Source: an uncultured Clostridium sp. (GTDB lineage: Bacteria > Bacillota > Clostridia > Lachnospirales > Lachnospiraceae). From it: a stretch of DNA of 64,000 bases. Shown piece by piece: positions 1 through 6,891 of the stretch. Made by a program: the position numbers and the translations under genes. The notes beneath the pieces are model-generated. The model saw nothing but the letters and a program-made list of their open reading frames with translations, had not been told where the DNA came from and did no database searches. How positions within the stretch are numbered: position 1 is the first letter of the stretch; each line of letters starts with the position of its first letter. Location: positions 1-64,000 of the forward strand of contig CANRZB010000005.1 in assembly GCA_947644195.1 (NCBI GenBank). Direction: 5' to 3'.

Positions 1-2
1 TT

Positions 3-107
3 AAGGCAGCGGCAAAGGGTGCTAAAGTAGTGAAAGGTAAGGATTTGACAGATTCATCTGCTAAAAGTATGCAGAAATGGGCGAAGAAAAAGATGAGTCT
101 AAATTAA
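3..107 (+). CDS. C-terminal end of an unidentified protein (5' truncated by window edge)
   Basis: An open frame enters from the left edge and ends at a TAA, giving 34 residues rich in Lys and Ala. No family can be named from so short a tail. It overlaps the start of the winged-helix fragment that follows in another frame by about 30 bases, which fits the disrupted mobile-element remnants next to it, but it may simply be the end of an intact upstream gene. Confidence 0.35.
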   Translation, partial: KAAAKGAKVVKGKDLTDSSAKSMQKWAKKKMSLN

Positions 108-343
108 CACTTCCCGGCCTTGAAATCCGCTTGGAACGCAGAAAGATTTATAATCATTCTGATGAAACTCGCCTGACTACAAAAGAGTTTGATATTCTTT
201 GTATGGTTGTAGCCAATAAAGGAAGGGTTGTCACATATGAACAGATTTATCAGAATGTGTGGAATGAGTTTCCGACTGGCAGGGAAAATGGTACAGTTGG
301 ATTTCACGTCAGGGTTCTATGGAATCCAAAAGAAAGAAATTGA
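77..343 (+). pseudogene. Truncated winged-helix (OmpR/PhoB-type) DNA-binding protein
   Basis: The 88 residues read as the effector domain of OmpR/PhoB-type regulators: the LTTKEFDILC helix, the VVTYEQIYQNVW segment, then TVGFHV at the recognition helix. In the family this continues into a conserved Arg/Lys-rich turn and a beta hairpin. Here the frame runs into unrelated residues (after FHVR) and stops, so the wing is missing. There is no receiver domain. Small stand-alone regulators of this type are common on Firmicutes conjugative elements (family knowledge). I read it as a deletion remnant joined to the recombinase tail that follows. Confidence 0.6.
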
Positions 344-417
344 CTGATATGTTAATAGATGATAAAATTATAAAAGAAGCATACGATGCGCAGTATAATG
401 AACTGACACGAAATTAA
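319..417 (+). pseudogene. Serine-recombinase C-terminal fragment
   Basis: A 32-codon frame starting at ATG 319 encodes KRKKLTDMLIDDKI and EAYDAQYNELTRN. This resembles the coiled-coil region of large serine recombinases, where a ...LxxLLIDGKIxKExYxxKYxEL... pattern is usual. It overlaps the truncated winged-helix frame out of register, has no own ribosome binding site, and lacks the resolvase catalytic domain. It marks a past mobile element and the deletion that fused its ends. The fragment is short, so the family call is moderate. Confidence 0.45.
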
Positions 418-533
418 CCAGGCAAAGTGGGAACGTGCTCTGTAATCTGCAAATATGTGGGAATAAACAACGGGAAAAGGCATTGCAAATTATGGAAAAT
501 ACAAGCTCAATAATGGGCATAATGGGGGATTGC

Positions 534-1085
534 ATGAAAAAGTATTGTTATGCAGATGTATTATCAAATTTTATGAGAATAGATTTTGAATCATGGATGC
601 GTCAGATGAGAGATGGAATTAATGAAATATGTAACGAAGAAGCCGGAGAATCTCAAAATGCTTCTTGGGTTGATTGCTTTGAGGTGTTGAGAGAAGAGTT
701 GGCTACATTTGCTATTGAGAATCCCGACGTACATATTATATTTGAATATGTGCTTAGATATACTTCTCATAAGCGACCTGATGTTTTAATTGTATCTGAT
801 GATAAGATTGCAATTCTGGAATTCAAACGAAAAGATAGTCCACTTTTAGATGATAGAGTACAAACGGAGGAATATGCTCGTAACTTGTATTTGTATCATA
901 GTGAATCCCAAAATATGAAAGTAATTACACCCATGTTAGTGCTTACCTATACGAGTGATATTGAAACACACAAGGAGGGGATTACCACTGTTGTTTCAAA
1001 AGGCCATATAGCAGAAGCGATTGCAAGTGTGATGACGGATTTAAAGCCATTGCCAGATAAAGATAAGTGGATCAATGCAACATAA
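534..1085 (+). CDS. N-terminal nuclease-like half of a split DUF2075 nuclease-helicase
   Basis: 183 residues from ATG 534, chosen over upstream ATGs because GGGGG lies 4-8 bases before it. The core E71...RPD83...ILE96FK98 matches a PD-(D/E)XK nuclease fold. DUF2075 (Schlafen group-3 helicase) proteins of one subgroup carry such a domain at the N terminus, directly before the ATPase (family knowledge). The frame ends at TAA TAA (1083-1088). The next in-frame codons give TLPTIMEAA, the linker expected in the intact protein, so this and the next gene look like halves of one ancestral gene. Codon use is AT-rich. Likely role: nucleic-acid cleavage in phage or plasmid defence (inference). Confidence 0.65.
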   Translation: MKKYCYADVLSNFMRIDFESWMRQMRDGINEICNEEAGESQNASWVDCFEVLREELATFAIENPDVHIIFEYVLRYTSHKRPDVLIVSDDKIAILEFKRKDSPLLDDRVQTEEYARNLYLYHSESQNMKVITPMLVLTYTSDIETHKEGITTVVSKGHIAEAIASVMTDLKPLPDKDKWINAT

Positions 1086-1103
1086 TAAACATTACCAACT
1101 ATA

Positions 1104-2405
1104 ATGGAAGCTGCTAAGGCAAAGAAAGATAAAATCGAACTTCCTGTATATGAGAAAGTTCGTAAGGCAGGAATATATGATGCTGAAAGGTGCTTAGAAA
1201 ATCAGGTGAGAATAGCACAAAAGGAAAAGAAACATGTTCTTGCATTAGTTAATGGTGTTCCAGGCGCTGGAAAGACTTTGTTAGGAATTGATCTTGCATA
1301 TGGTGCATATAATGCTGAGCTTAACACGAAGTCTGCATATATGTCTGGTAATGGGCCTTTGGTTGCAGTGCTTCAGGATGCGTTGGATTCAGATACTTTT
1401 GTTAAGAATATTCATGTTTATTTAGATCAGTATACTGATGATGGAGCAAAGGATTTTGATTTCAATGTTTGTATCTTTGACGAAGGTCAAAGAACATGGA
1501 CTGCAGCTCAACGTGAAAAGAAAAAGAAAAAAAGGCCTGAAATGTCAGAGGCAGCCCTTATGATAGAACTTATTGATAATAGAGTTGATTGGTGTTTCTT
1601 GTTGGTGCTTGTAGGGGATGGTCAGGAGATTAATGCAGGAGAGGAAAATGGGCTTGAACTCTGGAAGAAGGCTATAAAAAAATCAAAATGGGAATGGGAA
1701 GTTTTATGTCCACCGAATATGGATGAGTATTATTCCGAGTGTAAGATAATAAGTGATCCATTAAGAGGCAAATTGACGCTTGGTAGTTCGTTAAGATCAA
1801 ACTGTGCGTCTAATTTAAGCAATTCAATCAATGCATTGATTTCTGGTGATATATCAACAGCGAAATTGTTATATGATAAATGCAAGGCACTGTATCCGAT
1901 ATATATTACAAAAGAACTGGATAAAGCAAAGGATTTTTGCAGGAATCATTATAAGAAAGATGATGATAAAAAGTATGGTTTGCTGGCATCCTCTCAGTCA
2001 TTTGTGCTTCCGAATTATGGGGTAAATAACACATATTCCAATACGGTACAAACAAGAACTTATCCGGCTAAATGGTTTAATTCGCCTAAAAATGATCCGC
2101 ATCATTTATCCTGTTGCTGGCTGGAAAAGCCTGTCACTGAGTTTGGATGTCAGGGGCTAGAAATAGATATACCAATAGTATGCTGGGATCGAGATTTTCT
2201 TTGGGATGGCAATTCATGGCAATTGAAGGCGCAGTTTAATGGTAGAGAATATATCCCTCGTAATGCTGCAAGAAATTATAGAATAAATACATATAGAGTT
2301 CTTCTAACAAGAGGTCGAGATGGAATGATTATTTTTGTACCGTCTCTTACAGAATTTCAAAAAACTTATGATTTATTAAAAGCAGTAGGTTATGAAGAAT
2401 TATAA
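1104..2405 (+). CDS. C-terminal DUF2075 / Schlafen group-3 type helicase half
   Basis: 433 residues. The Walker A motif GVPGAGKT (residues 51-58) and Walker B IFDEGQR (about 124-130) mark a P-loop NTPase. Later conserved blocks include GDGQEINAGEE, a Cys/Trp-rich WLEKPVTEFGCQGLE segment and the helicase motif VI-like YRVLLTRGRDG near the C terminus. These are hallmarks of DUF2075 proteins. The frame is the same as the preceding nuclease half, separated only by TAA TAA and 15 bases. ATG 1104 has no Shine-Dalgarno sequence, so expression would need reinitiation or readthrough. Apart from the two stops the gene is undamaged. Confidence 0.75.
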   Translation: MEAAKAKKDKIELPVYEKVRKAGIYDAERCLENQVRIAQKEKKHVLALVNGVPGAGKTLLGIDLAYGAYNAELNTKSAYMSGNGPLVAVLQDALDSDTFVKNIHVYLDQYTDDGAKDFDFNVCIFDEGQRTWTAAQREKKKKKRPEMSEAALMIELIDNRVDWCFLLVLVGDGQEINAGEENGLELWKKAIKKSKWEWEVLCPPNMDEYYSECKIISDPLRGKLTLGSSLRSNCASNLSNSINALISGDISTAKLLYDKCKALYPIYITKELDKAKDFCRNHYKKDDDKKYGLLASSQSFVLPNYGVNNTYSNTVQTRTYPAKWFNSPKNDPHHLSCCWLEKPVTEFGCQGLEIDIPIVCWDRDFLWDGNSWQLKAQFNGREYIPRNAARNYRINTYRVLLTRGRDGMIIFVPSLTEFQKTYDLLKAVGYEEL

Positions 2406-2435
2406 ATACGGGAAAAATTAAAAAGAAGATGTACA

Positions 2436-2966
2436 ATGACGGAAGCAGAAGTTATTATTAGATTGGCAGTGTATTTTATAACGAATGGCCTGACGAAAGA
2501 AAATGTTAAGGTTTCAATAGATGGAGCGCATGTAAAGACTGGAAATACAGTTCACTGTGATATTTTTAGATTACTAAATGATGTCGGTTTAGTAATAAAT
2601 AATAGAGAATTTAAAAGGTGGCAGGGAGAATACTCGCTAGTGGGATACGATAGTAATATTATTATTTCAAGTACACCAGGAATTGGGGATGTAAATATTA
2701 AGTGTTTAGATGGCAGTATTATTCTTGCTGAATGTAAGAAAGGGAAAAATAATAAGCGTGGCCAGGAATATCCGCTTATGAGAGAAGCGATAGGTCAGTT
2801 AATGACAGGGTGCAACTTGGACGATGGAGTTATTCCTATGGTTGCGGTTCCATATACTGATAAATCAAAAGAACTCGCTGAAAGATGGTCGGAACTTATG
2901 CAGATAAAGAACTTAGGAATAAAGTTTGCATTGATACAGGATAATGGTGAAGTTGAAATTATTTAA
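2436..2966 (+). CDS. Small PD-(D/E)XK nuclease-like protein
   Basis: 176 residues starting 30 bases after the helicase half, behind AAGAAGA. The block GIGD85VN, then ILAE99CK101, gives the D-(x)n-ExK signature of restriction-endonuclease-like folds, followed by a helix (REAIGQLMTG) that often closes that fold. No specific family was recognised. Same strand, close spacing and AT-rich composition suggest it belongs with the nuclease-helicase as one operon. Function as a restriction or DNA-repair nuclease is inferred from the motif only. Confidence 0.55.
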   Translation: MTEAEVIIRLAVYFITNGLTKENVKVSIDGAHVKTGNTVHCDIFRLLNDVGLVINNREFKRWQGEYSLVGYDSNIIISSTPGIGDVNIKCLDGSIILAECKKGKNNKRGQEYPLMREAIGQLMTGCNLDDGVIPMVAVPYTDKSKELAERWSELMQIKNLGIKFALIQDNGEVEII

Positions 2967-3008
2967 TAATAATTGCGAAACTCGCTAAGCTCGTTCGAAA
3001 TCTTGAAC

Positions 3009-3043
3009 TCAAACAAGGAAGAATTTTTGTTCTGTTTGTTTGA
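3009..3043 (+). repeat. Imperfect inverted repeat between nuclease and Nudix genes
   Basis: TCAAACAA (3009-3016) pairs with TTGTTTGA (3036-3043), and AGAA with TTCT further in, giving an imperfect hairpin. It has no U-run after it, so it is not a convincing terminator. The preceding bases (CTCGCTAAGCTCGTTCGAAATCTT region) look repeat-like. Confidence 0.35.
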
Positions 3044-3142
3044 TGGACGTTTGTAAGAGAAATCTTAGAGTGTTGGAATCATTATTACATTAGAATAATT
3101 ACTTTTAATGTTTGGATATTAAATACAGAAAGAAGAAAATAT

Positions 3143-3562
3143 ATGAAAACAATTAGAGTAGTGGCGGCAGTGATTTGTGATTCTATCAATGAAAAGAAAC
3201 AGATATTTGCTACTGCAAGAGGATATGGTGAGTTCAAAGGCCAGTGGGAGTTCCCAGGCGGAAAGATAGAAGAAGGTGAAACACCACAGCAGGCGCTTAT
3301 AAGGGAAATAAAAGAAGAATTGGATGTCGATATTGCGGTTGGAGAGTTAATTGATACTATTGAGTATGACTATCCGAACTTTCATTTATCGATGGATTGC
3401 TTCTGGTGTGAAGTGGTTTCAGGAGAACTTGTACTGAAAGAGGCTGAAGCAGCTAAATGGTTAACTAAGGATACGCTTGATATAGTACAGTGGTTGCCTG
3501 CCGATATTACATTGATTGGTGAAATAAAAAGAAAGTTGAGTGAGGATATTCACAGGGAGTAG
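3143..3562 (+). CDS. Nudix hydrolase, MutT-like
   Basis: 139 residues. The Nudix box is clear: GKIEEGETP...REIKEELDV, with the canonical G-x5-E-x7-REUxEE pattern; the usual Gly after EEx is Asp here. The N-terminal strand (RVVAAVI) and the WEFPGG entry to the box are as in MutT-type 8-oxo-dGTP or dNTP pyrophosphatases. The weak ribosome binding site AGAAGA precedes ATG. A 176-base gap with an imperfect inverted repeat separates it from the nuclease gene; shared strand and composition make membership of the same defence-like cluster possible but unproven. Confidence 0.85.
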   Translation: MKTIRVVAAVICDSINEKKQIFATARGYGEFKGQWEFPGGKIEEGETPQQALIREIKEELDVDIAVGELIDTIEYDYPNFHLSMDCFWCEVVSGELVLKEAEAAKWLTKDTLDIVQWLPADITLIGEIKRKLSEDIHRE

Positions 3563-3647
3563 CCTCTTCCTTTTCCCTTATGGAAAGAAGCGTATGAGGT
3601 TCTGGTAAGGGAGGTAAAACAGTTCCCACTGTTAAGGTAAAAATATG

Positions 3648-3676
3648 TTGACACATAAGGGATTTTTTGATAATAT
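3648..3676 (+). promoter_or_regulatory. Sigma-A-type promoter for the small membrane protein pair
   Basis: TTGACA (3648-3653), a 17-base spacer and TAATAT (3671-3676): one mismatch from consensus at -10 and a perfect -35. It directs transcription toward the gene at 3803, leaving a leader of about 120 bases that contains a long inverted repeat. Confidence 0.75.
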
Positions 3677-3726
3677 AAAGAAAATTTTAACGCGCTAAAT
3701 TTTATAAAAATTTAATAAAATTAATT

Positions 3727-3771
3727 TTTCTAAAATATTCTATGAGAGATGTTTTATGAATATTTTAGAAA
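3727..3771 (+). repeat. Perfect 14-bp inverted repeat in the 5' leader of the 3803 gene
   Basis: TTTCTAAAATATTC (3727-3740) and its exact complement (3758-3771) flank a 17-base loop. It lies between the promoter and the ribosome binding site. It could be an RNA hairpin controlling the leader or a regulator binding site; no U-run follows immediately, so it is not a standard terminator. Confidence 0.6.
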
Positions 3772-3802
3772 GAAGATAAAATGAGGAAGGAGAATACAAA
3801 AA

Positions 3803-4027
3803 ATGGATAACTATACAAATGAAGTAGATAATGGTGGCTTTTTATGGGGGTTACTTGGATGTTGTATCCCGATCGTAGGTCTAGTTCTATTCCTTGTATG
3901 GAAGGATTCAAAGCCGAGGACTGCTAAGGCTGCTGGAATCGGTGCACTTGTATCTGTTATTTTAGGTGTTTTATATTACATTATAATGGTTGTCATCATT
4001 GGAGCAGGAGCGATAGCGCTTGGCTAA
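3803..4027 (+). CDS. Small two-helix membrane protein
   Basis: 74 residues behind a strong AAGGAG site. Two hydrophobic segments (about residues 13-33 and 46-70) are separated by a short basic loop (WKDSKPRTAKAAG). This layout resembles the DUF4190-like or phage-associated small membrane proteins without their zinc ribbon, but no function can be given. The 3' end overlaps the following gene by 8 bases, so the two are translationally coupled. Confidence 0.6.
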   Translation: MDNYTNEVDNGGFLWGLLGCCIPIVGLVLFLVWKDSKPRTAKAAGIGALVSVILGVLYYIIMVVIIGAGAIALG

Positions 4028-4424
4028 GCAGATTGGTAGATTTTTGCAAATTCTTTTTGGATGCCATGCAAGACCGGACCGTTCTTTCTATTTTCGCGGC
4101 AAGCAGTTTCCAATTTGTGCACGCTGTACCGGAGAGTTGATTGGCATGTTGATTGGGATTATTATTGCGATCTGTTATGGCTGTCTTGATTTTTGGGTTG
4201 TGTTTGTTATGATGCTTCCATTAATCGTGGATGGATTTACACAAAGGCTGACGAAATATGAAAGCAATAATTTGCGAAGATTATGGACCGGGATACTATT
4301 TGGAGTAGCTTTCATATTTATGTTTATTTATTTTCATCGCATCTGTGTTCATATTGCTGGTTGGATATTAAAATTTTTTAATGACCCGCAGGAAGTGGAT
4401 AGAGTGATGAAACGTTTTATGTAA
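4020..4424 (+). CDS. DUF2085-family membrane protein
   Basis: 134 residues starting at TTG 4020, preceded by AGGAG about 9 bases upstream and overlapping the gene before it. The N-terminal block FGCHARPDRSF...FPICARCTG is the signature of DUF2085 membrane proteins, with conserved His and Cys pairs that could bind a metal. Three hydrophobic stretches follow (about 40-55, 60-75 and 90-115). Function of the family is unknown. A perfect terminator lies directly downstream. Confidence 0.75.
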   Translation: MAKQIGRFLQILFGCHARPDRSFYFRGKQFPICARCTGELIGMLIGIIIAICYGCLDFWVVFVMMLPLIVDGFTQRLTKYESNNLRRLWTGILFGVAFIFMFIYFHRICVHIAGWILKFFNDPQEVDRVMKRFM

Positions 4425-4434
4425 GCGAGAATGA

Positions 4435-4475
4435 AATCGGGTTAAACATGTGTAAGCAGTTTAACCCGATTTTTT
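4435..4475 (+). terminator. Rho-independent terminator
   Basis: A perfect 13-bp stem (AATCGGGTTAAAC, 4435-4447, with 4459-4471) and 11-base loop are followed by a U-run. It ends the 3803-4424 operon. Preceding A bases may let it work for the opposing minus-strand hydrolase as well. Confidence 0.9.
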
Positions 4476-4532
4476 ATGCATAAAGATATCCGAATGAAAT
4501 ATAATTTCAAGTAGGGTTAGCGTGCAATGCAT

Positions 4533-5450
4533 TTATATAAAATCAAAAATGACATCAGTAAACTTCATTGCTTCTTCTATTCTTGGAAAATGTCCGCTAT
4601 TTTCAAAAACTACCTGTGTCACATTTGGCGTATTGTCTATCATGTACTTCGTTTGATACATGGTGCAAACAGGATCATATTTCCCGTTGATCAGTAGGAT
4701 AGGAAGGGGTATTTTTGAGATTATAGGCAAAAAATTATCTAACATGGTTATTCTTTCTGTGAGAGAATTATTTTGTGTTGGTTGTATTTCCAAGAGTTTC
4801 GTCAAATGCCCATTTGCTTTCGCCCACATTTCTTCCGTGATTCCATTGGTGTCCATGTTTTTCTGGTATTCCTGAAAAGAAATGCCATGCAGATAATTTC
4901 GCAGTTTTGGATCAGTGACATAGTTGAGCAGGGTTAAGATATCGTATACGGATTCCTGTCCAAACTCATCATTTGTGGTTTTGATCTTATCATAAAGTTC
5001 GCTTGCTGCCTGATTATTAAGGCTTTTGATATGCTCACTTAAGTATTCTGCTATTGATTTACACGAATCTTCAAACAATAAAGAAGGACATTCCAAAATT
5101 ACCTTACAGATGGAATTAGGATAACGATTTGCATACAAAACTGCAAGCATACCACCATAGGAATGTCCAAGGATACTCCATTTTTTAATATCAAAAATTT
5201 TTCGCATTTCTTCAAGCATTTCGACTTGATATTCCATACTGTAATCTTCATCTTCGGCAATGGCATCAGAACGGAGAACACCTAATTGATCAAAAATAAT
5301 AATCCTCATTTTGCTACTTAGGGCTTTTGCTTGGTTTACAAAATCAAGGCAGCTTGCTCCTGGTCCTCCATGAAGATAAAGTAGAGTATCGCTGTGTTCA
5401 GCCCCATACATTTCATAATAAATTTTTTTTCCAAAAACAGAAATAAACAT
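4533..5450 (-). CDS. Alpha/beta hydrolase, proline-iminopeptidase-like
   Basis: 305 residues; start at 5450 chosen because AGGAGGG lies 8 bases upstream. HGGPGA near the N terminus (oxyanion hole) and DQLG are typical of S33 peptidases and related hydrolases. The nucleophile elbow is GHSYGG (Ser), the acid is in NGKYDPV (Asp), and the base in SGHFPR (His). Substrate cannot be told: the cap domain that sets specificity is not diagnostic by eye. It sits alone on the minus strand, divergent from nothing and convergent with the DUF2085 gene. Confidence 0.85.
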   Translation of the reverse strand: MFISVFGKKIYYEMYGAEHSDTLLYLHGGPGASCLDFVNQAKALSSKMRIIIFDQLGVLRSDAIAEDEDYSMEYQVEMLEEMRKIFDIKKWSILGHSYGGMLAVLYANRYPNSICKVILECPSLLFEDSCKSIAEYLSEHIKSLNNQAASELYDKIKTTNDEFGQESVYDILTLLNYVTDPKLRNYLHGISFQEYQKNMDTNGITEEMWAKANGHLTKLLEIQPTQNNSLTERITMLDNFLPIISKIPLPILLINGKYDPVCTMYQTKYMIDNTPNVTQVVFENSGHFPRIEEAMKFTDVIFDFI

Positions 5451-5512
5451 TTGGGTTTCCCTCCTAATCAAATTTTTATTTATATTTTTTTCATATTATG
5501 GTTTAGTAATTG

Positions 5513-6631
5513 TTATAAAGAAGAATCCTTTTCCAAATAAACCCAATGATCAAATCCGCAGTTTTTTGCCGACTGATACACAGGTTGGAGGATTTCCTCC
5601 AAACCATTTGAAAACTCTGTAAACGATAGACCTTGTCGATAAATTCGTCTTTGAATTTCACGATTATTTAAATGATCTATGGCGCATTTTTCAAAAGCAG
5701 CTTTTAACACTTCATGCGTATTCATCATCTGATAAGAGAGATATTCGAGATGGCATAGTTTTGAAAAATATAAATCCCAGTCTGGTAAATGATTGCTTTT
5801 ACTACTGTTTATTTCCCGTATGGTGGGATGGAGATTCCAGAATTCATCATGTGCCACATAAGACCAGGGAACAAAATGATCAATGGACATATTATGCTCG
5901 GTTATCCTTTCATTTCCATAGATTTCTCGCACTGCCGTCATTTGTATTAGAAGTTTCCAATATTTTTGAACTTTATCCAATTTGCGTTCGGTAGGAGGCT
6001 GTAGTTTATCCGCAATTCCAGGTACACTGGGATTGCGCCTTTGCAGATAAATAATCATATTATATTGTAGCCATCCTTTTATGATTTCTTGGTTTTTTAG
6101 AATATAAGCACTCCATTCTGGTTGGATACAGATTGCCGTATTCATTCCATGGAAAGCAGTAAAATAATACATGAGCCGTTTCTCTTGATTAATTTTGGCT
6201 ATCAAACTTCGCTCTGATCCATTCCATGCTTTTCCTTTCATAGATTCCATAAAGGGTGCCTGTAAACGATAGGGAACGTGATATGTCAGGACTCGTTTTT
6301 TTTGCGTCACGATAGGATCATTGCAGTGTTTCAAATATTCAAGCACTACCGTTTTCTTTTCTGAGGGTTTTATCTTACTCATCTTGCTTATGTATTCAAT
6401 CAAGTGTTCCAAAGTATCTTTCGGCCCTAAATTCAAATGATATTCTGTTACCATATACCAGGCATCTGCGATCATTTCATTAATCAGTTCCTCGTATGTT
6501 ACAATGTCTTTGCCTTCCAGGATTTTGGTAACGATTGCTTGAAACCAAAAGAACTTGTAACATTCACTGGTCTTATCAAATAAACGGCTGAGAGATTGAA
6601 TTGCCAATTCATCAGAATGGGGTAATTGCAT
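5513..6631 (-). CDS. HNH endonuclease-domain protein
   Basis: 372 residues behind GAGGTGG. The segment from about residue 248 reads SIDHFVPWSYVAHDEFWNL...INSSKSNHLP. This is the HNH_4-like nuclease core, in which DH is the beta-strand His-metal motif and the N...S-K-S-N element completes it. The long N-terminal helical part is unassigned. Proteins of this type occur in restriction and other anti-phage loci (family knowledge). It ends 62 bases before the start of the hydrolase at 5450 on the same strand, so the two may be cotranscribed. AT-rich like its neighbours. Confidence 0.75.
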   Translation of the reverse strand: MQLPHSDELAIQSLSRLFDKTSECYKFFWFQAIVTKILEGKDIVTYEELINEMIADAWYMVTEYHLNLGPKDTLEHLIEYISKMSKIKPSEKKTVVLEYLKHCNDPIVTQKKRVLTYHVPYRLQAPFMESMKGKAWNGSERSLIAKINQEKRLMYYFTAFHGMNTAICIQPEWSAYILKNQEIIKGWLQYNMIIYLQRRNPSVPGIADKLQPPTERKLDKVQKYWKLLIQMTAVREIYGNERITEHNMSIDHFVPWSYVAHDEFWNLHPTIREINSSKSNHLPDWDLYFSKLCHLEYLSYQMMNTHEVLKAAFEKCAIDHLNNREIQRRIYRQGLSFTEFSNGLEEILQPVYQSAKNCGFDHWVYLEKDSSL

Positions 6632-6796
6632 AAAACCACCTCGTTATGTCTCGCTGTACTAGACATGTTCTATTTTAATCATATATTACTTAAGTTTGTA
6701 ATGTTCTATAAAGTATGTGTTTCTTGTCTGATTATATCATTTGAGGATAGCGGAAACAAGGAGAACAATAAGAAATAAGCAAAGACAAGAAAAATC

Positions 6797-6826
6797 TTGC
6801 AAAGGTTTCCTTTCTTATGTTATAAT
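6797..6826 (+). promoter_or_regulatory. Sigma-A-type promoter of secDF
   Basis: TTGCAA (6797-6802), 18-base spacer, perfect TATAAT (6821-6826). The transcript would start near 6833, about 60 bases before the secDF start codon. Confidence 0.8.
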
Positions 6827-6891
6827 ACCATTTGGTGTGGTATCTCAAAAATACCAATACCCCAAAGTTTTATATAAAGGAGAAAACAAAG

